Below are positions 54,108-64,000 of a DNA stretch of 64,000 nucleotides, piece by piece (positions within the stretch are counted from its first letter, which is position 1; each line of letters begins with the position of its first letter). Made by a program: the position numbers and the translations under genes. The notes beneath the pieces were generated by a model that was not told the DNA's origin, did not search any database, and saw only the letters and a list, made by a program, of their open reading frames with translations. Source of the stretch: Gammaproteobacteria bacterium (lineage in GTDB: Bacteria; Pseudomonadota; Gammaproteobacteria; Nevskiales; Nevskiaceae); assembly GCA_026398875.1 (NCBI GenBank), contig JAPLSB010000014.1, positions 1 through 64,000 on the forward strand. The letters run 5' to 3'.

Positions 54108-54635
54108 ATGAGCGACATCGTCGACAAGCCGTCGCTGGATCAGGTCTGGCACTGGCTTGCCGACGTGCCGGATCCGGAGATTCCGGTGATCTCGATCACC
54201 GATCTCGGCATCGTTCGCGAGGTGCGTTACGACGGCGAGCAGCTGGTGGTCACCGTGACGCCGACCTATTCCGGCTGCCCGGCGACCGACGTGATTGCCG
54301 AGTCGATTCGTGACGCGATGCGCGCGCACGGCATTGCCGATGCGCGCATGGAAACGCGGCTGTCGCCGGCCTGGACCACCGACTGGCTGAGCGCTGACGC
54401 GAAGCGAAAGCTGCGCGACTCCGGCATCGCGCCACCAGTCGGGCTGGCGGCGAACGAGCAGCGCATCGACGTGAGCCGGCTGGGTCGCCGCGTGCCGGCC
54501 GCACCGGTCGTCGCTTGTCCGCGCTGCGCATCGACCCGCACCGAGCTGCTGAGCCAGTTCGGCTCCACACCGTGCAAGAGCCTGTATCGCTGCACGCTGT
54601 GCCGCGAGCCGTTCGACTACTTCAAATGCCACTGA
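54108..54635 (+). CDS. paaD: PaaD, Fe-S assembly factor for the epoxidase
   Basis: A 175-residue protein of the MIP18/DUF59 family with the PaaD C-terminal extension. The DUF59 core contains VPDPEIPVISITDLGIVREV and TPTYSGCPATDVI, with the conserved Cys; the C-terminal zinc-ribbon has ACPRCAST and CTLCREPFDYFKCH. PaaD is needed for a functional epoxidase, most likely in maturing the metal or Fe-S centres rather than in catalysis. It starts 12 bp after paaC. Confidence 0.93.
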   Translation: MSDIVDKPSLDQVWHWLADVPDPEIPVISITDLGIVREVRYDGEQLVVTVTPTYSGCPATDVIAESIRDAMRAHGIADARMETRLSPAWTTDWLSADAKRKLRDSGIAPPVGLAANEQRIDVSRLGRRVPAAPVVACPRCASTRTELLSQFGSTPCKSLYRCTLCREPFDYFKCH

Positions 54636-54672
54636 TCGCCCGTCTCGGGACAAACCGCAGCAGAGAGGCGGC

Positions 54673-55749
54673 ATGAGCCTGTTCCAACGCCTGACGGTTG
54701 TATCGGTCCGCCCGGAAACCCGCGACGCGGTCGTCGTCACCTTCGCCGTGCCGCCGGAGCATCGCGAGGCCTATCGCTATGAAGCGGGCCAGCACCTGTC
54801 GATTCGCGCCGACATCGACGGCGAGGACGTGCGGCGCTCGTACTCGATCTGCTCGGCGGCGCAGGACGAGACCCTGCGCGTGGCGATCAAGCGCATCGAC
54901 GACGGCCTGTTTTCGAGCTGGGCGTTCGAGCATCTGAAACCGGGTGTCGCGCTCGATGTCATGGCGCCGGCCGGGCACTTCAACGTGCCGCTGGTGCCGG
55001 AGGCGCGCCGCCACCACGTCGCCTTCGCGGCCGGCAGCGGCATCACGCCGATCCTGTCGCTGATCAAGACCACGCTGAAGGCGGAAGCCCACAGCCGCTT
55101 CACGCTGATCTACGGCAATCGCGCGTCGTCGTCGGTGATCTTCAAGGACGAACTCGCCGATCTGAAGGATCGCTACATGGGCCGCTTCAACCTCGTCTTC
55201 ATTCTCAGCCGCGAGCATCAGGACGTCGACCTGTTCAACGGCCGCATCGATGCCGCGAAGTGCGATGCCCTGCTCAAGCAGTGGGTCAATCCCGAGGACA
55301 TCGACGTTGCCTACATCTGCGGTCCGCAGCTGATGATGGAGCAGGTGCGCGACAGCCTCATCGGCAATGGTATTGCCAAGTCCAGCATCAAGCTGGAGCT
55401 GTTCGGCACCGCGATGAATGGTGCCGCGCGCAAGCCGCGCACGGCTACGATCAACGGCGAAGCGGGCTGCGAAGTCACGGTGATCCATGATGGCCGCAGC
55501 CAGCAGTTCAGCGTCAGGAAGAACGGCCCATCGCTGCTCGACGCTGCACTCGCCCACGGCATCGAGCTGCCGTACGCCTGCAAGGGTGGCGTCTGCGGCA
55601 CCTGCCGCTGCAAGCGCGTGCACGGCGAAGTCGATCTCGACAACCAGTTCGCGCTGGAAGACTACGAACTGGCGCGCGGCTTCATCCTGAGCTGCCAGAG
55701 CTTTCCGGTCAGCGACCGGCTGACGCTCGATTTCGATCAGGAAACCTGA
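54673..55749 (+). CDS. paaE: PaaE, phenylacetyl-CoA epoxidase reductase
   Basis: A 358-residue NAD(P)H-dependent reductase that feeds electrons to PaaA. Domain order is FAD (YEAGQHLSIRADI, VRRSYSICSA), NAD(P) (FAAGSGITPILSLIKTTL, AYICGPQLMMEQVR) and C-terminal plant-type 2Fe-2S (YACKGGVCGTCRCKRVHGEV, later LSCQSFP). This order is the reverse of the fusion at 47382, so the two are not simple copies. ATG 54673 has AGAGAGGCGG upstream. Confidence 0.95.
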   Translation: MSLFQRLTVVSVRPETRDAVVVTFAVPPEHREAYRYEAGQHLSIRADIDGEDVRRSYSICSAAQDETLRVAIKRIDDGLFSSWAFEHLKPGVALDVMAPAGHFNVPLVPEARRHHVAFAAGSGITPILSLIKTTLKAEAHSRFTLIYGNRASSSVIFKDELADLKDRYMGRFNLVFILSREHQDVDLFNGRIDAAKCDALLKQWVNPEDIDVAYICGPQLMMEQVRDSLIGNGIAKSSIKLELFGTAMNGAARKPRTATINGEAGCEVTVIHDGRSQQFSVRKNGPSLLDAALAHGIELPYACKGGVCGTCRCKRVHGEVDLDNQFALEDYELARGFILSCQSFPVSDRLTLDFDQET

Positions 55750-55752
55750 GGC

Positions 55753-56532
55753 GTGACTGCGCCGGCACTGCTGCTGACCGAGCGACATGGCAAGGTCGCG
55801 CTGCTGCGTCTGAATCGCCCGCAGGCGATGAATGCCTTGTCCTTGCCGTTGCGTGAAGCGCTGCGGCTTGCCTTGATCGCGCTCGACGCTGACGACAGCA
55901 TCGGCGCCATCGTCATCACCGGCAGTGACACGGTATTCGCTGCCGGTGCCGATGTCCGCGCGCTGCAGGACTGGTCCGAAGACGATGCCCGCAACAACGC
56001 CGAGCTGCGCGGCGCCTGGCAGCAGATCGGCGCGATGCACAAGCCGGTGATCGCCGCCGTGGCCGGCATGGCTTTCGGCGCCGGCTGCGAGCTGGCGATG
56101 ATGTGCGACTTCGCACTGGCCGCCGACAACGCCCAGTTCGGCCAGCCGGAGATCCGCCTTGGCCTGATTCCGGGCTCAGGCGGCACCCAGCGGCTGGTCC
56201 GCGCCGTTGGCAAGGCCAAGGCGATGGAGATGGTGCTGACGGGTCGCGCAATCGACGCGACAGAAGCCGAGCGCGCCGGACTTGTCGCCCGCGTGCTGCC
56301 GCTGGCCGAGCTGATTCCGGAAGCACTGAAGACCGCCGAGCGCATCGCGGGCTTTTCAACGCCGATCGTCGAACTGGCGCGTGCTGCCGTGAACGCCGCG
56401 CATGAAACCCACCTGCAGGAAGGGCTGCGGCGCGAGGCGGCGCTGTTCGAAGCCACGTTCGGCACCGAAGACCGTCGCGAAGGCATCGATGCCTTTCTGG
56501 CCAAGCGAAAACCCGTATTCAAGAACCGATAA
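55753..56532 (+). CDS. paaF: PaaF, 2,3-dehydroadipyl-CoA hydratase
   Basis: A 259-residue crotonase with both catalytic Glu positions in the normal context: ELAMMCDFALAADNAQFGQP followed by EIRLGLIPGSGGTQRLVRAV; oxyanion-hole FAAGADVRAL. In the paa pathway it hydrates 2,3-dehydroadipyl-CoA to 3-hydroxyadipyl-CoA. GTG start at 55753, 3 bp after the paaE stop, implying coupling. The assignment PaaF rather than generic FadB-like rests on operon position. Confidence 0.88.
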   Translation: MTAPALLLTERHGKVALLRLNRPQAMNALSLPLREALRLALIALDADDSIGAIVITGSDTVFAAGADVRALQDWSEDDARNNAELRGAWQQIGAMHKPVIAAVAGMAFGAGCELAMMCDFALAADNAQFGQPEIRLGLIPGSGGTQRLVRAVGKAKAMEMVLTGRAIDATEAERAGLVARVLPLAELIPEALKTAERIAGFSTPIVELARAAVNAAHETHLQEGLRREAALFEATFGTEDRREGIDAFLAKRKPVFKNR

Positions 56533-56575
56533 AGCGTCGACCGCGTCGCCGCAAAGAACGAGGGGGAGAGACCCG

Positions 56576-58612
56576 ATGATCAAGCTTGAAAGCTACGCCT
56601 GCGGCAAGTGGCAGGCCGGCGAGGGTGGCGACGTGATGCTGAACGCGCTGACCGGCGAACCGGTCGCGCAGCTGTCGAGCAAGGGGGTCGATTTCGCCGC
56701 GATGCTGGCCTATGGCCGCAAGGTCGGCGGCCCGGCGTTGCGCCAGCTGACGTTCCACGAGCGGGCCATGAAGCTGAAGGCGCTCGGCCAGTATTTGAGC
56801 GAGCGCAAGGACGCGTACTACGCGATCTCGGCAAAGACCGGCGCCAGCAAGATCGATTCGATGATCGACATCGACGGCGGCTTCGGCACGCTGTTCTCTT
56901 ACGCCAGCAAGGGCCGGCGCGAACTGCCGAATGCCCGCTTCATCGTTGATGGCGCCACCGAAGTGATGGGCAAGACCGGCAGCTTCGTTGGCCAGCATGT
57001 GATGACGCCGCTGAAGGGTGTGGTGCTGCACATCAATGCCTTCAACTTCCCGGTCTGGGGCATGCTGGAAAAGCTGGCCGTGAACCTGCTGGCCGGTGTG
57101 CCGGCGATCGTCAAGCCGGCGTCGCAGACGGCCTATCTGACCGAAGCGGTGTTCCGCGACATGGTCGCGTCGGGTATTTTTCCGGAGGGCGCGTTCCAGC
57201 TGATCTGCGGCTCGGTCGGTGACAGCTTCGAGCATCTGACCGGCCAGGATCTGGTCACCTTCACCGGTTCGGCCTCGACTGGCCAGAAGCTCAAAAGCCA
57301 TCCGGTGATCATCCGCAACAGCGTGCGCTTCACGATGGAAGCGGACTCGCTGAACTGCTCGATCCTGGGTCCGGATGCGGTGCCCGGCACGCCGGAGTTC
57401 GATCTGTACGTCAAGGAAGTGGTCAAGGAAATGACCACCAAGTGCGGCCAGAAGTGCACGGCGATTCGCCGCGCCTTCGTGCCGCGCGCGCAGATCGATG
57501 CGGTCAGCGAAGCCTTGAAAGCGCGGCTCGCGAAGGTCGTCGTCGGCGATCCCTCGGTCGAAGGCGTGACCATGGGTGCGCTGGCTTCGCTCGCGCAGCG
57601 CGACGAAGTGCGCAAGGCAGTGGGCCGGCTGCGCGCGGCTGCCGATCTGGTGTTCGGCGATCCTGAAGCGTTCGCGGTCAACGGTGGCGATGCGACCAAG
57701 GGTGCATTCCTCGCGCCGATCCTGCTGCGCTGCAATGACCCGCACGGCGCGGCGGTCGTGCATGAGGTCGAAGCTTTTGGCCCAGTGGCGACGTTGATGC
57801 CCTATGACGATGTCGACGATGTCATCGCGCTGGCCGCGAAAGGCGAGGGCAGTCTGGTCGGCTCGCTGTTCACTCACGACAACGATTTCGCGCGCGAACT
57901 GGTGATCGGCGCGGCGAGCCATCACGGGCGGCTGCTGATCGTGAACCGCGAATGCGCCAAGGAATCGACCGGCCATGGCTCGCCGATGCCGGTGCTAGTG
58001 CACGGCGGTCCGGGCCGTGCTGGCGGCGGCGAGGAAATGGGCGGCGTGCGTGGTGTCATGCACTACCTGCAACGCACGGCGCTGCAGGGTTCGCCGGCCA
58101 CGCTCAGCGCGATCACCGGGCAGTGGATCGCCGGCACGCCGCGCAACGAGGGCATCCATCCGTTCCGCAAGAATCTCGACGAGCTGCAGCTGGGCGACAC
58201 GATCACCGCCGGCCCGAAGCTGATCACGCTGGACGACATCGAACACTTCGCGCACTTCACCGGCGACACCTTCTACGCCCACATGGACGAAGTGGCTGCG
58301 GCAGCCAATCCGTTCTTCGGCGGACGCGTGGCGCACGGCTATTACATCCTGTCGGTCGCGGCCGGATTGTTCGTGCAACCGGACCCCGGCCCGGTGCTCG
58401 CCAACTACGGCCTCGACAACCTGCGCTTCGTCACCCCGGCCAAGCCGGGCGACAGCTTGAGCGTGACGCTGACCTGCAAGGGCAAGAATCCGCGCATCAC
58501 CGAGCACTACGGCGAGGTGCGCTGGGACACGGTGGTCAGCAATCAGGATGGCAAGGTGGTGGCGACTTACGACGTGCTGACGATGGTGGAGAAAGGCCCC
58601 GTCGCGGCTTGA
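56576..58612 (+). CDS. paaZ: PaaZ, oxepin-CoA hydrolase / 3-oxo-5,6-dehydrosuberyl-CoA semialdehyde dehydrogenase
   Basis: A 678-residue bifunctional enzyme at its family's usual length. Residues 1 to about 525 are an aldehyde dehydrogenase with KCGQKCTAIRRAFVPR (catalytic Cys region) and VVLHINAFNFPVWGML. Residues about 540-678 are a MaoC-like (R)-specific hydratase acting as the ring-opening hydrolase: FTGDTFYAHMDEVAAA and NPFFGGRVAHGYYILS keep the Asp and His. It opens the oxepin-CoA ring and oxidises the aldehyde so the reactive intermediate does not cyclise. ATG 56576 follows AGGGGGAGAG. Confidence 0.95.
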   Translation: MIKLESYACGKWQAGEGGDVMLNALTGEPVAQLSSKGVDFAAMLAYGRKVGGPALRQLTFHERAMKLKALGQYLSERKDAYYAISAKTGASKIDSMIDIDGGFGTLFSYASKGRRELPNARFIVDGATEVMGKTGSFVGQHVMTPLKGVVLHINAFNFPVWGMLEKLAVNLLAGVPAIVKPASQTAYLTEAVFRDMVASGIFPEGAFQLICGSVGDSFEHLTGQDLVTFTGSASTGQKLKSHPVIIRNSVRFTMEADSLNCSILGPDAVPGTPEFDLYVKEVVKEMTTKCGQKCTAIRRAFVPRAQIDAVSEALKARLAKVVVGDPSVEGVTMGALASLAQRDEVRKAVGRLRAAADLVFGDPEAFAVNGGDATKGAFLAPILLRCNDPHGAAVVHEVEAFGPVATLMPYDDVDDVIALAAKGEGSLVGSLFTHDNDFARELVIGAASHHGRLLIVNRECAKESTGHGSPMPVLVHGGPGRAGGGEEMGGVRGVMHYLQRTALQGSPATLSAITGQWIAGTPRNEGIHPFRKNLDELQLGDTITAGPKLITLDDIEHFAHFTGDTFYAHMDEVAAAANPFFGGRVAHGYYILSVAAGLFVQPDPGPVLANYGLDNLRFVTPAKPGDSLSVTLTCKGKNPRITEHYGEVRWDTVVSNQDGKVVATYDVLTMVEKGPVAA

Positions 58613-58691
58613 GGCGAGCCTTGCTCGCCCTGACGGGCGCAGCGGTCTGACTGGACGCACTGACGACAACAACCAGCGGAGGAGAACGCGC

Positions 58692-59483
58692 ATGACCTAC
58701 GAAAGCATCCTGTTCAGCATCGATGCCGGCATTGCCCGCATCACGCTGAATCGCCCGGACAAGCTCAACAGTTTTAATGCGGCCATGCATCAGGAATTGC
58801 GCGACGCGATCAGCCGCACGGCGGCCGACCCAGCAGCGCGCGTGCTGCTGCTGACCGGCGCTGGCCGCGGCTTCTGCGCCGGACAGGATCTTGCCGATCG
58901 CAGCGTCAGCGCCGATGCCGTTCCGGTCGATCTCGGGCACACGGTCGAGACGCTGTGGGCGCCGCTGGTGTTGAGCCTGCGCCGGCTGCGCAAGCCGGTG
59001 GTGGTGGCCGTCAATGGTGTCGCGGCCGGCGCCGGGGCCAACATCGCGCTGGCCGGCGACATCGTCATTGCGACGCGTTCGGCGAACTTCATCCAGTCGT
59101 TCTGCAAGCTTGGCCTGATCCCCGATACCGGCGGCACCTGGGCCTTGCCGCGTCTGGTCGGCACCGCACGCGCCATCGGGCTGGCGATGCTGGGTGACAA
59201 GCTCAGCGCCACGCAGGCTGCCGACTGGGGCCTGATCTGGAAGGCGGTTGATGACGATCATTTCTTGGCCGAAGTCGAGGCCTTGGTTGCCGGCCTTGCG
59301 GCGGCGCCGACGCGCGGTCTTGCCCGCACCAAGGAGCTGATCTACGAGAACGGCGCAGCCCCGTTGGAAGTGGCTCTGCAGCGCGAGGCCAACACCATGC
59401 GCGAGCTTGGCTACACGCATGACTACAAGGAAGGTGTTGCCGCTTTCCTCGCGAAACGTCCGGCGCTGTTCACCGGGAAATGA
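58692..59483 (+). CDS. paaG: PaaG, ring-1,2-epoxyphenylacetyl-CoA isomerase
   Basis: A 263-residue crotonase with PaaG features: GFCAGQDLADRSVS in the oxyanion-hole loop, then SFCKLGLIPDTGGTWALPRL with the Asp used for catalysis and no second Glu. It isomerises the epoxide to oxepin-CoA and later shifts a double bond. ATG 58692 has GGAGGAG upstream. Its stop overlaps the paaH start by 4 bp (ATGA). Confidence 0.93.
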   Translation: MTYESILFSIDAGIARITLNRPDKLNSFNAAMHQELRDAISRTAADPAARVLLLTGAGRGFCAGQDLADRSVSADAVPVDLGHTVETLWAPLVLSLRRLRKPVVVAVNGVAAGAGANIALAGDIVIATRSANFIQSFCKLGLIPDTGGTWALPRLVGTARAIGLAMLGDKLSATQAADWGLIWKAVDDDHFLAEVEALVAGLAAAPTRGLARTKELIYENGAAPLEVALQREANTMRELGYTHDYKEGVAAFLAKRPALFTGK

Positions 59484-61015
59484 CCGCGCGCCAGACCGAT
59501 CCGCTGCCGACCACGGCCACCGTCGCCGTCGTCGGCGCCGGGGCGATGGGCGCCGGCATTGCCCAGATCGCCGCGATCGCCGGTCATCCGGTGCTGCTGC
59601 ACGACCTGCGTGCCGGTGCCGCTGCAACGGCAATCGCCGGCATCCGGGCGCAGATCGAAAAGCTCGCAGCGAAGGGCAAGCTTGATGCCGAGCGCGCAGC
59701 GGCATCATCTGCAGCGCTGCAGGCTGCCGACACGCTCGATGCGCTGCGCGATGCGCAGCTGGTCATCGAAGCGATCGTCGAAGACCTCGATGCCAAGCAG
59801 GCGCTGTTCCTCCAGCTGGAAGCGCTGCTGGCCGACGACGCGATCCTGGCCAGCAACACCTCGTCGATCTCGATCACCGCGATCGGTGCGGTGCTGCTGC
59901 GGCCCGAGCGGCTGGTCGGCATGCATTTCTTCAATCCGGCGCCGCTGATGCCGCTGGTCGAAGTGATTGCCGGTGTCGCCACCGACAAGGCCGTTGCCGA
60001 CTGCGTGTTCGCAACCGCCGAAGCCTGGGGCAAGACGCCGGTGCTGGCGCGTTCGACACCGGGCTTCATCGTCAATCGCGTGGCGCGGCCGTTCTATTCC
60101 GAAGGGCTCCGGCTGCTGCAGGAAGGGGTCTGCGACGCGGCAACGCTCGACGCCGTGATGCGCGAATCCGGCGGCTTCCGGATGGGGCCCTGCGAGCTGA
60201 TGGACCTGATCGGCCACGACGTGAACTACACCGTGACCCGTTCGGTGTTCGATGCCTTCCATGGCGATCCGCGCTTTACGCCTTCGTTCGTGCAGCTGGA
60301 GCTGGTGCAGGCCGGCTATCTCGGCCGCAAGCGCGGACGCGGCTTCTACGACTACCGCGACGGTGCCGTGAACGCAGCACCGGTGACCGCCGGCGCGCAG
60401 CCGCGGCCATGGCGCATTGCGCTGAACATGGATCACCCGATGGGTGCGGCCCTGTCGAAGCGCATGTACGCCTCGGCCGCGCAGCCGCTGCAGATCCTGA
60501 GCGGTGTGGTCGACAGCCGCATCGCGACGATCGACGACAGCACCGCGCTGTTCGCCAGCGATGGCCGCAGCGCCACGGCCATGGCGCGGACGCTGGGCCT
60601 GCCGGCGCTGGTGACGCTTGATCTGATGCTCGACCCGGCCACCGCGAAGCGCGCCGCGATCGCTGTATCCGCACACTGTTCCGCTGCCGCGCGCGATGCG
60701 GTGATCGGCATGCTGCAATCGGCCGGCTTCGCGGTGTCGGTGCTGGCTGATTCGCCGGGGCTCGTCGTGTTCCGCACCGTGGCGATGCTGGCCAACGAAG
60801 CCTTCGATGCCGTGCATCAGCAGGTCTGCAGCGAGGCGGCCGTCGATATCGCGATGCGTGGCGGCGTCGGCTATCCGATCGGCCCGGTCGAATGGGCGCA
60901 GCGCATCGGGCTGGATCGCGTGCTGGCCGGGCTCGACCATCTGCAGGCACATTACGGCGAGCCGCGTTACCGCGCGTCGGCACGTTTGCGGCATGCGGTT
61001 CAGGCGGCAACCTGA
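59480..61015 (+). CDS. paaH: PaaH, 3-hydroxyadipyl-CoA dehydrogenase
   Basis: A 511-residue NAD-dependent 3-hydroxyacyl-CoA dehydrogenase of the long PaaH form. NAD site VVGAGAMGAGIAQIAAIAG; catalytic region SNTSSISITAIG and MHFFNPAPLMPLVEVI with the His-Glu pair; then the all-alpha HCDH domain, repeated at the C-terminus (GGVGYPIGPVEWAQRIGLDR). It oxidises 3-hydroxyadipyl-CoA to 3-oxoadipyl-CoA. Starts inside the paaG stop. Confidence 0.93.
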   Translation: MTARQTDPLPTTATVAVVGAGAMGAGIAQIAAIAGHPVLLHDLRAGAAATAIAGIRAQIEKLAAKGKLDAERAAASSAALQAADTLDALRDAQLVIEAIVEDLDAKQALFLQLEALLADDAILASNTSSISITAIGAVLLRPERLVGMHFFNPAPLMPLVEVIAGVATDKAVADCVFATAEAWGKTPVLARSTPGFIVNRVARPFYSEGLRLLQEGVCDAATLDAVMRESGGFRMGPCELMDLIGHDVNYTVTRSVFDAFHGDPRFTPSFVQLELVQAGYLGRKRGRGFYDYRDGAVNAAPVTAGAQPRPWRIALNMDHPMGAALSKRMYASAAQPLQILSGVVDSRIATIDDSTALFASDGRSATAMARTLGLPALVTLDLMLDPATAKRAAIAVSAHCSAAARDAVIGMLQSAGFAVSVLADSPGLVVFRTVAMLANEAFDAVHQQVCSEAAVDIAMRGGVGYPIGPVEWAQRIGLDRVLAGLDHLQAHYGEPRYRASARLRHAVQAAT

Positions 61016-61031
61016 CCCCCGGAATCCGCAG

Positions 61032-61499
61032 ATGATCGAATCGACGAAACAGCTGGTGATGAATGTCCTGATGACGGCCGACAGCGCCAACTTCAGCGGC
61101 AATGTCCACGGCGGCCGCATCCTGTCGCTGCTCGATGGCGTCGCCTACGCCTGTGCAGCGCGCTACAGCCGCCGCTACGTGGTGACGCTGTCGGTCGACC
61201 AGATGTTCTTCAAGGAGCCGATCCACGTCGGTGATCTGGTGACCTTCAAGGCCGCGATCAACCACACCGGGCGCAGCTCGATGGAAGTCGGCATTCGTGT
61301 GGAAGCCGAAAACCTGCGCAGCGGCGAGCGCCGCCATACCAACAGCTGCTATTTCACGATGGTCGCGCTCGACGATCACAAGAAGCCGGCCGCCGTGCCG
61401 CAGCTGACGCTGGAAACCGACGACGAGCGCCGGCGCTGGGTCGAAGCCGAGCGCCGCCGCGATCAGCGCAAGGCCCAGACGACGAGGACACCCGCATGA
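61032..61499 (+). CDS. Acyl-CoA thioesterase, YciA/ACOT hot-dog type
   Basis: A 155-residue hot-dog thioesterase with the HGGRILSLLDGVAYACA helix, VTLSVDQMFFKEPIHVGDLV and a charged C-terminal tail rich in Arg/Glu. This is the YciA/BFIT-like family, distinct from PaaI. Most paa operons carry only PaaI, so this is an extra CoA-salvage enzyme, possibly for dead-end CoA esters. Its stop overlaps the paaI start (ATGA), showing coupling. Confidence 0.85.
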   Translation: MIESTKQLVMNVLMTADSANFSGNVHGGRILSLLDGVAYACAARYSRRYVVTLSVDQMFFKEPIHVGDLVTFKAAINHTGRSSMEVGIRVEAENLRSGERRHTNSCYFTMVALDDHKKPAAVPQLTLETDDERRRWVEAERRRDQRKAQTTRTPA

Positions 61500-61954
61500 C
61501 CGAAGTCGTTGCCGACGACGCGGGAGCACTGGCCGTGGCTCGTGCCAGCGCCGCTGCGATGTACGCCCGCGATGAAGCTTCGAAAGCGATGGGCGCGGTA
61601 CTGACCGACATCGGCCCCGGCTTCGCTGCGATGACCATGACCGTGCGCCGCGACATGCTCAACGGCTACGGCACCTGCCACGGCGGCATGCTGTTCACGC
61701 TGGCCGATTCGGCGTTCGCATTCGCCTGCAACAGCCGCGACGAAGCGACCGTGGCCGCTGGCTGCTCGATCGAATTCCTGCGCGCCGGCCGCGAAGGCGA
61801 TCAGCTGACCGCGACCGCCGTCGAGCGCGCCCGCAGCGGCAAGAGCGGCATCTACGACGTCACCGTCACCAACGCGGCCGGCGACGTGCTGGCGCTGTTT
61901 CGCGGCAAGTCGCTGAAGGTCGGCGGCTCGGTCATCGCGACGAAGCAGGCCTGA
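61496..61954 (+). CDS. paaI: PaaI, acyl-CoA thioesterase
   Basis: A 152-residue hot-dog protein with the PaaI signature GYGTCHGGMLFTLADSAFAF then ACNSR, and AGCSIEFLRAGREGDQLTA. PaaI hydrolyses stalled phenylacetyl-CoA-type and ring-hydroxylated CoA esters and so relieves CoA trapping in this pathway. Length matches the E. coli protein class. It is followed by a 133-bp gap before paaK. Confidence 0.93.
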   Translation: MTEVVADDAGALAVARASAAAMYARDEASKAMGAVLTDIGPGFAAMTMTVRRDMLNGYGTCHGGMLFTLADSAFAFACNSRDEATVAAGCSIEFLRAGREGDQLTATAVERARSGKSGIYDVTVTNAAGDVLALFRGKSLKVGGSVIATKQA

Positions 61955-62087
61955 AGCCGCGCTGCACGCGCAACACAGCGGCGCGCACGCGCTGCGATGC
62001 ACGCGGCGCTTCGACGCCGCACGCTGGAAGCAGGACCGTCGCGCCAGTCAGAGCTGCGATGACAACGATCAGAGGAGGAGCTGGACG

Positions 62088-63422
<1,335 letters not shown>

Positions 63423-63466
63423 GCCCGGCGCATTCCTTTTCGTCACTCGCTTCCCGGATTTCGACC

Positions 63467-64000
63467 ATGACCCACGCCTACATCTGCGACGCCGTTCGTA
63501 CGCCATTCGGCCGCTACGGCGGTGCGCTCGCCTTGGTGCGTGCCGATGATCTTGCGGCACTGCCGATCGCGGCACTGATGCAGCGCAATCCGAACGTCGA
63601 TTGGGCAGCCGTCGACGACGTGCTGTACGGCTGCGCCAACGGCGCCGGCGAGGACAACCGCAACATCGGCCGCATGGCGGCACTGCTGGCCGGGCTGCCG
63701 GACACGGTGCCGGGCACGACGATCAACAGGCTGTGCGGTTCCAGTCTCGATGCGATCGGTCTGGCGGCGCGTTCGATCCGGTGCGGCGAAGCGGGCCTGG
63801 TGATTGCTGGCGGTGTCGAAAGCATGACCCGCGCGCCGTTCGTGATGGGCAAGGCCGACAGCGCCTTTTCGCGCGCCGCGAAAATCGAAGACACCACCAT
63901 CGGCTGGCGCTTCGTCAACCCGCTGATGAAGGCAAAGTACGGCATCGATTCGATGCCGGAAACCGCCGAGAACGTCGCCGAGCAGTTCGGCATCGGCCGC
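63467..64000 (+). CDS. paaJ: PaaJ/PcaF-type thiolase (3' end outside window)
   Basis: The first 178 residues of a thiolase, about 400 in the family. Opening YICDAVRTPFGRYGGALALV and the nucleophilic Cys region GTTINRLCGSSLDAIGLAAR are diagnostic, followed by AGGVESMTRAPFVMGKAD. It should cleave 3-oxoadipyl-CoA to succinyl-CoA and acetyl-CoA, and also 3-oxo-5,6-dehydrosuberyl-CoA. It could equally serve as PcaF; operon position favours PaaJ. The window ends inside the gene. Confidence 0.9.
   Translation, partial: MTHAYICDAVRTPFGRYGGALALVRADDLAALPIAALMQRNPNVDWAAVDDVLYGCANGAGEDNRNIGRMAALLAGLPDTVPGTTINRLCGSSLDAIGLAARSIRCGEAGLVIAGGVESMTRAPFVMGKADSAFSRAAKIEDTTIGWRFVNPLMKAKYGIDSMPETAENVAEQFGIGR

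Overview
The window is a 64 kb piece of a GC-rich proteobacterial chromosome. Gene content (a complete phenylacetyl-CoA pathway under PaaX, a sigma54 regulator, RND efflux, many acyl-CoA enzymes) and proteobacterial-type terminators suggest a catabolically versatile gammaproteobacterium, perhaps of the Nevskia/Solimonas/Hydrocarboniphaga kind. That placement is inference from gene content, not a phylogeny.

Layout. (1) 1-3.2 kb: a CusA/CzcA-type RND permease, cut by the window edge, and its lipoprotein adaptor. (2) 3.6-7.0 kb: two convergent genes encoding large uncharacterised proteins, each with a nuclease-like core; one ends in a SEC-C zinc motif. This is the best candidate here for an undescribed (possibly defence) system. 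(3) 7.3-11.4 kb: a TetR repressor divergent from a ferredoxin and an unusual 1044-residue fusion of a ferredoxin-NADP reductase with a CrtI/retinol-saturase-like flavoprotein, with two 13-bp operators over both promoters. (4) 11.7-15.2 kb: a peroxiredoxin and a GAF-PAS-PAS-PAS-GGDEF protein. (5) 15.4-25.3 kb: an array of three related secreted beta-helix/Ig-like/ASH proteins on the minus strand. Two are intact and the third is a pseudogene. Each has a similar terminator and a conserved non-coding leader, and two toxin-antitoxin modules sit between them. (6) 25.3-28.6 kb: a graveyard of mobile DNA: a C-terminal remnant of topoisomerase III (TopB), a decayed IS3-family element with both inverted repeats, and the 3' 45 nt of a tRNA-Phe gene followed by what looks like that gene's own terminator. 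The last is a classic attachment-site scar and marks the right end of an integrated element extending to the left.

(7) 29.0-51.0 kb: a catabolic cluster: TetR regulator, a dikinase-type PEP-utilising enzyme, a Baeyer-Villiger-like monooxygenase with a good sigma54 promoter, a XylR/DmpR-type activator, a Tat-type amidohydrolase, an SDR, a limonene-epoxide-hydrolase-like protein, a NarL-type two-component pair, two acyl-CoA dehydrogenases, a crotonase, an acyl-CoA ligase, a ferredoxin-reductase/flavoprotein fusion and an epoxide hydrolase. The substrate cannot be read from the sequence. The order suggests oxidation, ring or ester opening, CoA activation and beta-oxidation of a cyclic or terpenoid-like compound.

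(8) 51.0-64 kb: paaX, divergent from paaABCDE-F-Z-G-H-thioesterase-I-K-J. PaaK makes phenylacetyl-CoA, PaaABCDE epoxidises it, PaaG isomerises it to the oxepin, PaaZ opens and oxidises the ring, and PaaF/PaaH/PaaJ carry out beta-oxidation to succinyl-CoA and acetyl-CoA. A TTGACA promoter overlapped by an 8-bp-arm palindrome is the likely PaaX operator. paaJ is cut by the right edge. No CRISPR array or rRNA was seen, and no complete tRNA.
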